A DNA stretch of 64,000 nt from Eubacterium sp. (GTDB lineage: Bacteria > Bacillota > Clostridia > Lachnospirales > Lachnospiraceae). The first letter of the stretch is position 1; the number at the start of each line of letters is the position of its first letter. The position numbers and the translations under genes were made by a program. The stretch is taken from contig JAFZRN010000032.1 of assembly GCA_017619835.1 (NCBI GenBank), positions 62,001-126,000 on the forward strand, read 5' to 3'. Below are positions 42,127-51,830 of the stretch, piece after piece. A model generated the notes under the pieces. That model searched no databases and was not told the DNA's origin. It saw only the letters and a program-made list of their open reading frames with translations.

Positions 42127-45100
42127 TTAACGTCTATTTCCACGTCTCTTACCGAGCAGGAGTAATAATCCGCCAAGGAGTACAAGTGCTGCGATACCAC
42201 CGATGATCAGCCATAAGAATCTGCGTCCATAACTGAACTTGATCGTAACTTCCGACTTATTGCCGGCTCCGTCACTTGCGGCAGCTACAAGAGTATATCT
42301 GCCACGCTTATCAATCTGAACCTCAGCCTGTCTGTCTGATACTACGAGTGATTCGCCATTGACTGTTACATAGTCAAGGTAATCTTCATCAAGCTCTACC
42401 GAAACATTTACCTTGGTTGCATCCTTAAGTACCGCTCCGTCCTCAGCACCTGTAATAATGATATTCGGTGCGATCGTATCAAGTACAAAGGTAAACTCTC
42501 TTACTGACTTATGTCCCATCTCGTCGGTTGCTTCGATTCTCAGAACATGTGTTCCGTCTGCAAGAGCAGTTCCTCCATCATAGAGAGCTCCGTCCATGTA
42601 AAGCTGAACCTCACAAACCGTAAGATCAGATACAAGATCCTCAAGGTTCTTATCAAGAGTAAACTCTTTAACCCTGGTTCCGTCATACTCCGGAAGATCA
42701 TCAATTACCGGAGGCTTAGTATCGATCGTGAAATGAATTGTCTGGGTGTCGGAATTTCCGGCCTTATCTGTCGAGGTAACCGTTATATCATAAATGCCGT
42801 CTTCCTTAAACATCTGTGTAAGAGTAGCAATCTTCGCACTGGCTGCAGGGAAGTCGTCAAACTTAAGATCGGTCTTATCTCCGGACATATCCGTTCTGGT
42901 TCCTTCGATCTTAACCTTATTGGTAAGGTAGAAGGTCTCATCAACCTGAATTCCGAGCTCAACCTGTTTATCGGTCTTGTCGTAATTCGAAACACCCGAA
43001 AGTGTGATCACCGGCTTGGATCCATCAAGGATGAAGGAGTACTTCTCACTTGCCTGGTTTCCTGCCTTATCAGTTGCACTGAATACGAATCTGTATTCGC
43101 CGTCCTGTGTAAATTTCTCGGTCTTGGTATCATTCGAGCTTCTTGGCATGAAGTTTATGGTTGAATCATGCTTCTCGTTTTCACCATCAACCTTCCTATA
43201 TACTTCAATTTTACTGCTTGAAACATCATTATAGAAGGTTTCCTTGATATTGAAGGATACGTCTACTTCAGTACTTGATGCACCGTTCTGGGCATTACTT
43301 GATATGCTGAGCTGAGGAGCAGTCTTATCTACTCTGAACTTAACAGATGCAGGTGCACTGCTGTTTCCGGCCTTATCAACTGCCGTGTACTGTACCTCAT
43401 AATCAGCTTCATTTGTAAAGCTCTGGGCACCCTCGGTTACCTTGGATGTTCCGCCGCCGCCACCGGTACTCTTTACAACTCTCGTTATATCGTTAGGATC
43501 CTTATTAGCATCGCTTACCGATACATTTACGGTACCCTGAGTATTGGTGGATATCATAGTACCCGAAGAATTCGAGCCATTAACTGTTGCTGTTACAACT
43601 GGCGCTGTCTTATCAATATAGAAATCAAGGATCTTCTTTCCGCCGCTGTATTCTACAACATTACCTGCCTTATCCTCGATTTCCATCGTGATAACATGAT
43701 GTCCTTCATCGGATATGGTAGCGGTACCCTTTCCGAGACCGTTCTTTTCGGTCCAGTCAGGGATGATCTCTTCATCACCATCAGATATCGTAATACTGTC
43801 AACGCTGTAATCGAAGTAGCTGAACTCGATCGTAACGCTCTTGTTGTAGTACTGACCGTAGGTGTAATTCTCCTGATCCTTATATGATTTGAACTTTCCT
43901 ACCTTATTAGTATATGTAGCATTAAATGCACTGAACTTAGGCGGCTTGTCAGACTTGATATACATGTTGCCGACAGGCTTGGTCCTATCGATATAGAGAC
44001 CTACCGTCTTTGTTCTCTCATTTCCTGCAAGATCCACAGCCTTATAAACTATGGTGTACTTGCCCTGCTTCTTTAATGTATAAGGTCCTTTGCCCTTGTA
44101 ATCATCAACTATCTGGTCACCTGTAAAGGTATCACAGGTAATAGTTGCGGTAACATCTGACTTATCCTCGTAATCATCCTTTACTATAACGCTTGTCTTA
44201 ACGTTGGAAGTGAAGTAATCATCCTTGGAATTGTAGTCCTTACCGTTAACCTTAGCTGTAAGCTTAGGCTTTGTTCTATCAATGACAAATGTCCTGGTAT
44301 CACTGGACTCATTTCCGGCCTGATCCTTAACTGCAACCTTTACAACATGCTTCTCTTCCGAAGAGGTTGTGTAGGTAGCTGTAAGCTTACCGTCTTTAGA
44401 AGTCCAGTTGACAGATACAACCTTATCATTATCAGTTACTGTAACATCCTTAGGAAGTACAGTTGAATCGCTTATCTCAAATGAAAGCTCAACTGATGCC
44501 TGGTTATAATAACCATCTCTCTTAAGAGCCTCTGTCACTATCCTGATCTTAGGAATCGGCTTTGACTTATCAACGGTTAAGCCGATAGTCTTTGTCGACT
44601 CATTTCCGGCCTTATCAACAACCTTGAAGGTGATCTCATACTTACCTTCATCATTGAGGCTGTGAGGACCTTTTCCGGTCTTAGTTTCTGTTACTGCATT
44701 TCCGTCAAACGGTGTACGCTTGATAGTTACTGTAACATCGTTATTATCAGGATTATCATCCTCAACCTGAACTGAAGCAGCAACTCCACTGCTGAAGAAG
44801 TCGTTGGACTTGTCATAAACCTTACCATCAACCATAGTTGTAAGATCCGGCTTTGTCTTATCAATAGTAAAGCTTGTGGACCATTTTCCTACGAGACCTG
44901 CATTATCAGTAGCAGTAACCTCAATCTTGTAATTACCTTCTGCACTGAAGGTTAATGATGTTGAGTAACCACCGGTTATATCGCTCCAGTCAGGACTGTA
45001 AACCTTACCACTTACAGTATCGGTAACCTTGATATTAGCCTTCTGCAGATTTGAATCCTTTGCGGTAAGATCAATCTTTACATCCTTATTATATACAGAG

Positions 45101-48057
45101 GAGTAATTAGACTTAACAGCTGTTGTGGTGATATTTCCGGTAACAACAGGCTTTGTATTATCTACTCTGAAGGTTGTAGTTAATACCGTAGCTTCTTTTC
45201 CGGCCTTATCCTTACCTGATAAAGTGATCTTATAATCCACAGTATCGCTGAGAGTATCATTTATGATCTCACTTAAAGTCTTTCCGGAATCTAAAGCATC
45301 TGTCTTTGTGATAGTTGTAGAACCATACTCTATCTTAAGAGTTAATCCATCTGTTGTTGCAAGACCACTTATGGAATCTGTTACTGAATACTCAATCTTA
45401 GGGTCAGAACTAAGAGTCTTACCATTTACTGCTGAAGAACTCTGTCCGCCTACTGTAAGTGATGCTACAGGAGCGGTGTCATCAACGTAGTAGGTCTTTT
45501 CATAATTTGGAGACGTACTGCTGTTACCTGCTTTATCAACTACGGTAAATGAAACTTTTGTTCCAATGCTGTCAGCAGATTCATTAACCTGTGCAGTGAA
45601 TTTTCCGTTTGTATCAAACGAAGTATACTCAGACTGTGATGTTCCGGATGCAGATACTTTTTTAACACCGGAGAGATTATCGCTGACCTTAACAATAAGG
45701 AAAAGCTTCTGATACCATGTACCGTCTCCTTCATCAATTGACTGAGCAGTATCTATCTCGACATTGTCCACAGCGGGATTTGTAAGATCTATACATACAA
45801 CTTTGGTTACTTCATCACTTGAACTTCCGTTATCATTTGTGGCAGTAAACTTTAATGTATAAGTTCCATCAGATACAGAACTGAAATCATACTTATATAC
45901 ATAGAGATTATTAGCAGCATCACTCTTCTCTGTATCAAGTGCGAGCTCTGTAGCAGAACCACCGTCAACGGTATATTCAGCTTTTGCAATAGGAACTTCG
46001 GAAGTAACTTTATAGTAAAGATATGCTTTCTTCTCGCCTTCTCCCCACTTAAAGAGATTAGCTCCATTATGCTCTATCACTTCAGGAGAGAATTCAGTAT
46101 CAATACTTATTTTTTCATTATAGTAGTTTATCGTAGCAGTATATGTTTCCTCATTTCCTGCCAAATCAGTAACTACTACTGTAACTGTATCTTGTCCACC
46201 GCTTTCCATTGATGCATTAGCGGGAAGTGAATAAGTAAATTCGGTATTTGTTGAATCAGTCGCGGTTCCTGCATTATTATTAAATGTAACACTCTTTACT
46301 CCGCTTATCGTATCATCAACCTTTACGGTAAGATCTACAGCCTGTTTTGCTGTAAACTTATCAGTAATCTCACAGCTAGTTGATTCTCCGAATTCTGCAC
46401 TTCCGCTATAACCAAGTGAAGACTGTTCAGCACTGATCTTTGTAGCTACCGGTTTAACGTTATCATAGCAGACTGTTATAATATCAGATACTGACGGTAT
46501 TCCATAATCGCTCTCAACTCTTAACTTATAATACTGGTTACCCGTTTCAGAAGGAGTAAAACCAAATGAAGCAGATCCTGAAGGACTATTATTACTCCTC
46601 AGGTCTTCCACTTTAAATGCTTTATCATCAGAAGCATCTGGGATGGCTCCGGTCGAATCGGTTTTAAATAATTGTATCTTATCTAACTTTGCTCCGGAAG
46701 CAGTATCAATTACTTCAGAACTGGCACCTATCGTTATGTCGGACTTTGTATAAATTGTTCCTCCGGAATAAGGGTTTCCATCTACACTTATACTGGAAAA
46801 CTTGGGCGAACCATCGCCATACTGAATGTTTATTGTTACAGAATCTTCAACATCTCCATCTTTTGCCGTGAAAGTATAATCTTTTTTCTTTCCATTATTA
46901 TCAAGACTTCCGGGTATAGTAAAAGTATTGCCTTCTTTTGTAACATTATCCTTATCACATGATACAGTGGCACTATCTTTATCGGTGTTAATGGTTATGA
47001 CAACCGGTTTCTTTGGATTGTGCACAGTACTGTCTAAGGTACTGTTATCTACCGTACTTCCATCTATAGAAGCAGTATAACCGCTAATAACAAAATAGTT
47101 TCTTTCAATAGTAGCTACATCTTCCTCATTATAAACAACTTCTACGTTATCTGATCCTTTAGGAATTGTAACCTTTTTAGAAATGGTATATGTTCCATCA
47201 CCTGCGGTTCCTGTTGTTTTATCCCCAATAATACCATTAATTGCAGATAAAGAATCAGCACTTACAGCTTCTCCACCTTTTTTAAGACTATATTCTATCG
47301 TACCATAATAACGGGTATCTCCAGAACCGCCACCAACCTTGCCTGAATCATTATCCGCAAATGCCAGGTTTTGAGCATCATTAGTTCCGCTTACACTCGG
47401 ATCAGAAGGCTTATATGACGAAATAGTAATCTGCGCTACCGCTTCAGACCCATTTGTTGAGAATCCATCCATAGGATTAGGATCTTCATTACCTTCGCTA
47501 TCAACCATATAATAATCTACATTTGTGTAAACCTGAATCTTAGCTACCTGATCGGATGCTGCAGAAACAATATAATTATCTTCTGTTTTATTCCCTGTCC
47601 AGGCTGCAGTTCTGACTGTTTTTTTCTTGGCCGGGTACATTATAGCATCATTATTAGCATCTACTTCTAATACATATCCGTCCAGATCATCATCAGCAAT
47701 TTTTTCCAAAGAATACTTATCCGGATTCTCGTTCTTAGTATATCTGTAAAATTTTACATCTTCTTTTTTGGATTCATCAAATATACTTGCATCAGGAAGT
47801 GCAAATTTTACTCCATTTGCAGGAACATTTACAGTAAATTTATTATCTTCAAGATTATTACTTTTACTTATTCCCAAACCATTAAGAAAATCTGTATCAG
47901 TCGCAGTGACACTCGGTGCGCCTTCATCAGCTACAACCCTGTCCTCTTTATGGTTTATATATATAACCGACAGCACCATAACCAAAGCCATAAGAACAGC
48001 GAATAGCTGCTTATATGGCAATCGTGCGGTTTTTGCCTTTCTAAAAATTTTTTTCAT
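42127..48057 (-). CDS. Giant Ig-repeat surface protein with C-terminal membrane anchor
   Basis: 1976 residues. A long N-terminal signal/anchor helix (about 17-36) is followed by about 600 residues of distinct beta-rich sequence. From about residue 640 there are roughly a dozen Ig-like repeats of about 90-110 residues, each with a DKAGNxS turn and a VDKTKPxxxxxVNG linker. A last membrane helix (about 1944-1966, WLIIGGIAALVLLGGLLLL) ends in GKRRGNRR, so the repeats are outside and the tail inside. It resembles adhesins built of bacterial Ig-like (Big_3-type) domains. No enzyme motif is seen. GGGAGGGAG precedes the ATG, 12 bases after the TxxL-tail gene; it is the last gene of the kinase/FHA operon. 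Confidence 0.85.
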   Translation of the reverse strand: MKKIFRKAKTARLPYKQLFAVLMALVMVLSVIYINHKEDRVVADEGAPSVTATDTDFLNGLGISKSNNLEDNKFTVNVPANGVKFALPDASIFDESKKEDVKFYRYTKNENPDKYSLEKIADDDLDGYVLEVDANNDAIMYPAKKKTVRTAAWTGNKTEDNYIVSAASDQVAKIQVYTNVDYYMVDSEGNEDPNPMDGFSTNGSEAVAQITISSYKPSDPSVSGTNDAQNLAFADNDSGKVGGGSGDTRYYGTIEYSLKKGGEAVSADSLSAINGIIGDKTTGTAGDGTYTISKKVTIPKGSDNVEVVYNEEDVATIERNYFVISGYTASIDGSTVDNSTLDSTVHNPKKPVVITINTDKDSATVSCDKDNVTKEGNTFTIPGSLDNNGKKKDYTFTAKDGDVEDSVTINIQYGDGSPKFSSISVDGNPYSGGTIYTKSDITIGASSEVIDTASGAKLDKIQLFKTDSTGAIPDASDDKAFKVEDLRSNNSPSGSASFGFTPSETGNQYYKLRVESDYGIPSVSDIITVCYDNVKPVATKISAEQSSLGYSGSAEFGESTSCEITDKFTAKQAVDLTVKVDDTISGVKSVTFNNNAGTATDSTNTEFTYSLPANASMESGGQDTVTVVVTDLAGNEETYTATINYYNEKISIDTEFSPEVIEHNGANLFKWGEGEKKAYLYYKVTSEVPIAKAEYTVDGGSATELALDTEKSDAANNLYVYKYDFSSVSDGTYTLKFTATNDNGSSSDEVTKVVCIDLTNPAVDNVEIDTAQSIDEGDGTWYQKLFLIVKVSDNLSGVKKVSASGTSQSEYTSFDTNGKFTAQVNESADSIGTKVSFTVVDKAGNSSTSPNYEKTYYVDDTAPVASLTVGGQSSSAVNGKTLSSDPKIEYSVTDSISGLATTDGLTLKIEYGSTTITKTDALDSGKTLSEIINDTLSDTVDYKITLSGKDKAGKEATVLTTTFRVDNTKPVVTGNITTTAVKSNYSSVYNKDVKIDLTAKDSNLQKANIKVTDTVSGKVYSPDWSDITGGYSTSLTFSAEGNYKIEVTATDNAGLVGKWSTSFTIDKTKPDLTTMVDGKVYDKSNDFFSSGVAASVQVEDDNPDNNDVTVTIKRTPFDGNAVTETKTGKGPHSLNDEGKYEITFKVVDKAGNESTKTIGLTVDKSKPIPKIRIVTEALKRDGYYNQASVELSFEISDSTVLPKDVTVTDNDKVVSVNWTSKDGKLTATYTTSSEEKHVVKVAVKDQAGNESSDTRTFVIDRTKPKLTAKVNGKDYNSKDDYFTSNVKTSVIVKDDYEDKSDVTATITCDTFTGDQIVDDYKGKGPYTLKKQGKYTIVYKAVDLAGNERTKTVGLYIDRTKPVGNMYIKSDKPPKFSAFNATYTNKVGKFKSYKDQENYTYGQYYNKSVTIEFSYFDYSVDSITISDGDEEIIPDWTEKNGLGKGTATISDEGHHVITMEIEDKAGNVVEYSGGKKILDFYIDKTAPVVTATVNGSNSSGTMISTNTQGTVNVSVSDANKDPNDITRVVKSTGGGGGTSKVTEGAQSFTNEADYEVQYTAVDKAGNSSAPASVKFRVDKTAPQLSISSNAQNGASSTEVDVSFNIKETFYNDVSSSKIEVYRKVDGENEKHDSTINFMPRSSNDTKTEKFTQDGEYRFVFSATDKAGNQASEKYSFILDGSKPVITLSGVSNYDKTDKQVELGIQVDETFYLTNKVKIEGTRTDMSGDKTDLKFDDFPAASAKIATLTQMFKEDGIYDITVTSTDKAGNSDTQTIHFTIDTKPPVIDDLPEYDGTRVKEFTLDKNLEDLVSDLTVCEVQLYMDGALYDGGTALADGTHVLRIEATDEMGHKSVREFTFVLDTIAPNIIITGAEDGAVLKDATKVNVSVELDEDYLDYVTVNGESLVVSDRQAEVQIDKRGRYTLVAAASDGAGNKSEVTIKFSYGRRFLWLIIGGIAALVLLGGLLLLLGKRRGNRR

Positions 48058-48069
48058 GTACTCCCTCCC

Positions 48070-48966
48070 TTACAGACTCTCATTGGTATGAACTATGGTC
48101 TCGCTGTAAAGTACTTTAATACCATCGAGATTGATATTTGATCTGTTGGCTCTAATGGAATCTTCTCCGGGTGCCATATCTGATCTAAGCACCGCGGTCA
48201 TCTCCGGATTGTAAACTCCGTATATCTCATTTTCAGAAAGTGTGCTGCCCATGTCAGAGGTAAGCACAGCTGTCTTGGATTCTTCCTCTTCAGAAGCTAT
48301 AATGTCAGCGGATACTGCCATGGTTCTCAGAACATCGGTAACATCCTCTTCCTCGTTATAGTCACTGTTCTTAGCTTTTTCAAGAACGTCTGTTGAGTCT
48401 TCGTCATCTTCTTCCTTTGACATTCTCTGTCCGACAGTCTTGATCTCTTCTGCTTCTTCTTCATCGGAAAGAACATCTGTAGGCTTTTCTTCTTCGAGAA
48501 CGTCAGTTGCTTCCTCACCGGTAGCATTTTTCTTTTTCTTCTTGGTCTCGCTGTATTTAAGAAGCTCTGTATCGTCTTCTTCTCTAGCCTTGGCAGCTTT
48601 TTCTTCAGCTTCCTTTGCCTGCTGCTGGGCCTTGTTCTTTGCATCCTCGATAGCCTTTTCGGCAAGCTTTTCAGATGCATCTGAACTTCTCTTATCCGTA
48701 CGGCTTCCTTTGAAGATGGAACCGGATCTGTCGAGGACCTTGCCTCCTACATCTCTTGCAAGGATTGCACTGCCCTTGGTTCTGCTTCTTCTTCCGGTAG
48801 GAATAACCGTTCCGGATTTGATCTCTTCTATTGCCTTCTTCTGAGTTTTGCCTGTTACAACTCCGAAAGCCTTAGGTATCTTCATTACGAAGAATATAAC
48901 TACTGTTGCTATAAGAAAGAGGATGAACAGGACGAGTCCTCCGTAAAACATTATGTTATACAACAT
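48070..48966 (-). CDS. Membrane protein with seven T-x-[VL]-L phosphothreonine-type motifs
   Basis: 298 residues, no known family. A membrane helix (about 7-29) is followed by KIPK, which places the rest in the cytosol. A basic part (40-110) and a Lys/Glu/Ala helix (100-130) lead to an acidic disordered tail. The tail carries TELL (133), TDVL (154, 163, 192, 210) and TAVL (232, 257). Thr with Leu at +3 is the preferred FHA-domain ligand once phosphorylated. TAVLRSDM (257-264) closely resembles the TSVFRADF site of mycobacterial GarA, a kinase substrate. The ATG lies 6 bases after the kinase stop, and its GGAAGGAG site is inside the kinase gene. Substrate and scaffold roles are inferred from motifs and position. 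Confidence 0.75.
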   Translation of the reverse strand: MLYNIMFYGGLVLFILFLIATVVIFFVMKIPKAFGVVTGKTQKKAIEEIKSGTVIPTGRRSRTKGSAILARDVGGKVLDRSGSIFKGSRTDKRSSDASEKLAEKAIEDAKNKAQQQAKEAEEKAAKAREEDDTELLKYSETKKKKKNATGEEATDVLEEEKPTDVLSDEEEAEEIKTVGQRMSKEEDDEDSTDVLEKAKNSDYNEEEDVTDVLRTMAVSADIIASEEEESKTAVLTSDMGSTLSENEIYGVYNPEMTAVLRSDMAPGEDSIRANRSNINLDGIKVLYSETIVHTNESL

Positions 48967-48972
48967 ATCTCA

Positions 48973-51036
48973 TCACTCTCCTTCCTTCAGGCTGCTCATT
49001 GTCGAGGAACGCTTGATCCAGTTAGGATTGCTGTCGATTCCGCTTACACCGTTACCAGCGTCGTAAACAGCGATTATTTCCTTCTTCTCGGCTGAGGACC
49101 ACTTTGTAGGATCCTGCTCGCTTTCCTCAAAGAGCGTATAGAGATAATTCAGATGCTCGGAATAAACCTTGATGGAATTCTCATTGGTCTCTCCAAGCTC
49201 TTTCTCTGCCTTCTTATAGGTTTCTACTGCCGAATCCTTATCGCCGAGCTTTCCGTAGATCTCAGCCATTCGGCACATCATGTTTACATAGCTCTGGATA
49301 TAACCCTTTGCCGTGTCATTTTCCGGAGCCTCACCAACCTTAACCATACCCTGGATCTGGTCGATCACTTCCTGGGAATATTTAAGCGCCAGCTTGTAAT
49401 CTGCTTCTTCACCGCTCTTCTCGGCAAGTGAGTAGTAGATTTCAGCCAGGTTATTACTAAACTTGTAATAGTATGCTGCCTGCTCTTCACCGCTGTAGCC
49501 CTCGAGATCCTTGATGGCCTGACTCATAACTGTCTCAGCCTGCTCGGGAACTCCTTCGGTTGAAAGATAAGTAACATATATCTTTCCGAGAGTTTCATAA
49601 TTCTCGAACTTCTGCTTGTTATCATTGGAAATGCTTTGCATGTTGTAGGATGCGAATCCGTTAACCTTGCCTACGAGATCTCCAACATTAACATTTGTAC
49701 TGGACATGATAAGTGCGATACTTCCATAGTAATCGGAGAGCTCACCATAGGTGTCGTCCTTCTCGTCTACCATACCGAAGTATTTGTTTGCTACTCCATA
49801 GTCACCAATCTCAGTGAAGTAGGTAAGTCCCATCTTGTAGAGAACTTCGTTGTTCTTATCAACGTCCGAATAACCGTTCTTGATACGGTTTGCGACTACG
49901 TTAAGACCGTCGCTTAGGTTAAGCTCTTCCTTGGATTCTGCATCCTTGGAAGCATCTATATAAAGGTCTATATACTTAACATATGCGTCTGCATCATCGC
50001 CCGAAAGTTCAAATGCGTTCCTGTATTCACGGGCTGCCTGTGTATATTTACCTTCAGCTTTGAAGTCATTTCCGGTCTCAATATAAGCTACATAGTTCTC
50101 GGCATTGGCCTTGTTCATTCCGGCTTTTCCGGCTATAGCAACAAGACCGAAGAAAAGGGTGAGTCCTGCACTGATTGCAAAGAGTCTGACCTTATTCTTG
50201 TTGGCCTGCTTGTAGCTCTCATCAAGCTCGGTATAATGTTCCAGAGCATAGATAAGCTCTGAACATGTCTGATATCTGTCCTCGGGATTGGGCTTCGTAC
50301 ACTTAAGGATGATCTCCTCAAGTCCTGTAGAAAGCATAGGGTTAACCTGTCTTATCGGAACCATCTCATAAGGAGGCTCCTGAGGGTTCTTACCTGTTAC
50401 CATGTGGTAAAGGGTAGCACCCAGGTTATATATATCTGTTCTGGCATCTGTCTTGTAGATACCACGTCCCTGAGCATCACCAAACTGCTCCGGTGCCGCA
50501 TATCCTCTGGTACCAAGAGCGGTAGTGTCCGCATTGTTCTCGATATCGTAGGTCTTGGCCGTACCGAAGTCGATAAGCTTAACGCCGCCATCCGGCTTAA
50601 GCATTACATTTGAAGGTTTCATATCACGATAAATGATAGGAGGATTCATGGAATGGAGATACTCGAGAGCCGAAGCCAGCTCGAGACCCCAGTCGATTAC
50701 CTCATCCTGAGAGAAGCTTCCAACTTCCTTAAGCTTATCTGCAAGGTTTTCTCCTTCTATGAAGTCCATAACAACGCAGATAGTGTCGTTATACTTAACG
50801 ATATCGATGATACGGGGAATAACGGGATGGTCCACATCCTTAAGGATGTTAGCCTCTCGTTCAAGACCCTTCAAAAGTATATCGGTGCTTTTGGATCCGT
50901 CATTTTTAATTTCCTTGACGGCAAGCTGCATGTTCATTCTGTTGTTACGAGCAAGATAAACGATGGACATTCCGCCCTCGCCGATCTGTTTCAGTATCTC
51001 GTATTTGTCGTCAATTACTGTGCCTTCTTTTAACAT
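48973..51036 (-). CDS. Hanks-type Ser/Thr protein kinase with TPR ectodomain
   Basis: 687 residues. The kinase domain (12-270) is complete: glycine loop IGEGGMSIVYLA, Lys41 (AVKEIK), Glu61, catalytic YRDMKPSN (Asp138, Asn143), DFG (156-158), activation loop TTALGTRGYAAPEQ with Thr171/172. A membrane helix (about 284-308) leads to an outside domain of TPR-like helices (about 315-670; KFEAEGKYTQAAREYRNAFE type). Firmicutes PrkC/PknB kinases usually carry PASTA repeats instead, so this is not the housekeeping wall-sensing kinase. The PP2C gene ends 21 bases upstream; the TxxL-tail gene starts 6 bases downstream. Expected role: phosphorylates threonines in operon partners in response to an outside cue. 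Confidence 0.92.
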   Translation of the reverse strand: MLKEGTVIDDKYEILKQIGEGGMSIVYLARNNRMNMQLAVKEIKNDGSKSTDILLKGLEREANILKDVDHPVIPRIIDIVKYNDTICVVMDFIEGENLADKLKEVGSFSQDEVIDWGLELASALEYLHSMNPPIIYRDMKPSNVMLKPDGGVKLIDFGTAKTYDIENNADTTALGTRGYAAPEQFGDAQGRGIYKTDARTDIYNLGATLYHMVTGKNPQEPPYEMVPIRQVNPMLSTGLEEIILKCTKPNPEDRYQTCSELIYALEHYTELDESYKQANKNKVRLFAISAGLTLFFGLVAIAGKAGMNKANAENYVAYIETGNDFKAEGKYTQAAREYRNAFELSGDDADAYVKYIDLYIDASKDAESKEELNLSDGLNVVANRIKNGYSDVDKNNEVLYKMGLTYFTEIGDYGVANKYFGMVDEKDDTYGELSDYYGSIALIMSSTNVNVGDLVGKVNGFASYNMQSISNDNKQKFENYETLGKIYVTYLSTEGVPEQAETVMSQAIKDLEGYSGEEQAAYYYKFSNNLAEIYYSLAEKSGEEADYKLALKYSQEVIDQIQGMVKVGEAPENDTAKGYIQSYVNMMCRMAEIYGKLGDKDSAVETYKKAEKELGETNENSIKVYSEHLNYLYTLFEESEQDPTKWSSAEKKEIIAVYDAGNGVSGIDSNPNWIKRSSTMSSLKEGE

Positions 51037-51057
51037 TTATACAACCCCATTAAATAT

Positions 51058-51828
51058 TTATTTAACAGATATTACTGCGATAGTTATATTGTCTGTTTCT
51101 TTACGGTTCTTGTCGAGCTCTGTGAGATAGACACAACCGTACTTAAGCTCATCCAGTGTTCTTCCTACTGTAGGACTGAGCTTTTCCATGATTTCTTCTT
51201 CGGATATCTGGTGTCTGAAACCATCAGAGCAGATCAGATATACACAGTTCTCCAGAACCTTTCCTTTAAGGAAGTCAGGCGTAACAGTAGCGGATGCGCC
51301 GACGCACTGAAGAAGAACGCTTCTTCTCGGATCGAGCTTTGCTTCTTCGGGAGTCATTCTTCCCGCAGCAACCTCTCTTGCTACAAATGTCTGATCCTTG
51401 GTAAGTATCCTTGCGGTATCCGTAAGCTCATAAACACGGCTGTCGCCTACATGAACTATATAGAACTCGCCCTTATACATAAGGATTGCGGAAACTGTTG
51501 TTCCGAGCATGATATTATTATCAGAACCGTATATTCCAAGAAGTCTGTTCTCTGTCTGGATTATGCTGTTCCAGTCATCCCTCAGTCTTGTTGCACTGAA
51601 GGAGCCTTCAACTACCTGACAGACAAACTCTTCATCAAACCATCTACAGAATGCAGATATAACTTCCTTGGATGCAAGCTCGCCCTTGGCGAGACCTCCC
51701 ATTCCATCACATACTATTGCAAAAGCAACCTGACCGTCGGGAGTATCTATGATTCTGAGTGCAAGGGAATCCTGATTTGTACTCTTGCGTATTCCTATGT
51801 CAGTATTATATGTCGCTTCAAACTCCAT
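51058..51828 (-). CDS. PP2C-family Ser/Thr protein phosphatase
   Basis: 256-residue metal-dependent phosphatase, soluble. N-terminal NQD (18-20), VCDGMGGLAKGELAS (39-53) with the metal Asp41, HVGDSRVYEL, LTKDQTFV, CSDGFRHQI and a C-terminal DNITI are the canonical PP2C blocks. It would reverse phosphorylation by the kinase encoded 21 bases downstream. The ATG is two bases after the FHA protein stop with AAGGATGATGAGG upstream, so the FHA, phosphatase and kinase genes form one translation-linked series. Confidence 0.94.
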   Translation of the reverse strand: MEFEATYNTDIGIRKSTNQDSLALRIIDTPDGQVAFAIVCDGMGGLAKGELASKEVISAFCRWFDEEFVCQVVEGSFSATRLRDDWNSIIQTENRLLGIYGSDNNIMLGTTVSAILMYKGEFYIVHVGDSRVYELTDTARILTKDQTFVAREVAAGRMTPEEAKLDPRRSVLLQCVGASATVTPDFLKGKVLENCVYLICSDGFRHQISEEEIMEKLSPTVGRTLDELKYGCVYLTELDKNRKETDNITIAVISVK

Positions 51829-51830
51829 CT

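Noticed and set aside
42127-48057. Type VII secretion or Tad pilus locus around the FHA genes
   Set aside because: No WXG100, EssC-type ATPase, TadA or Flp gene is present in the window.
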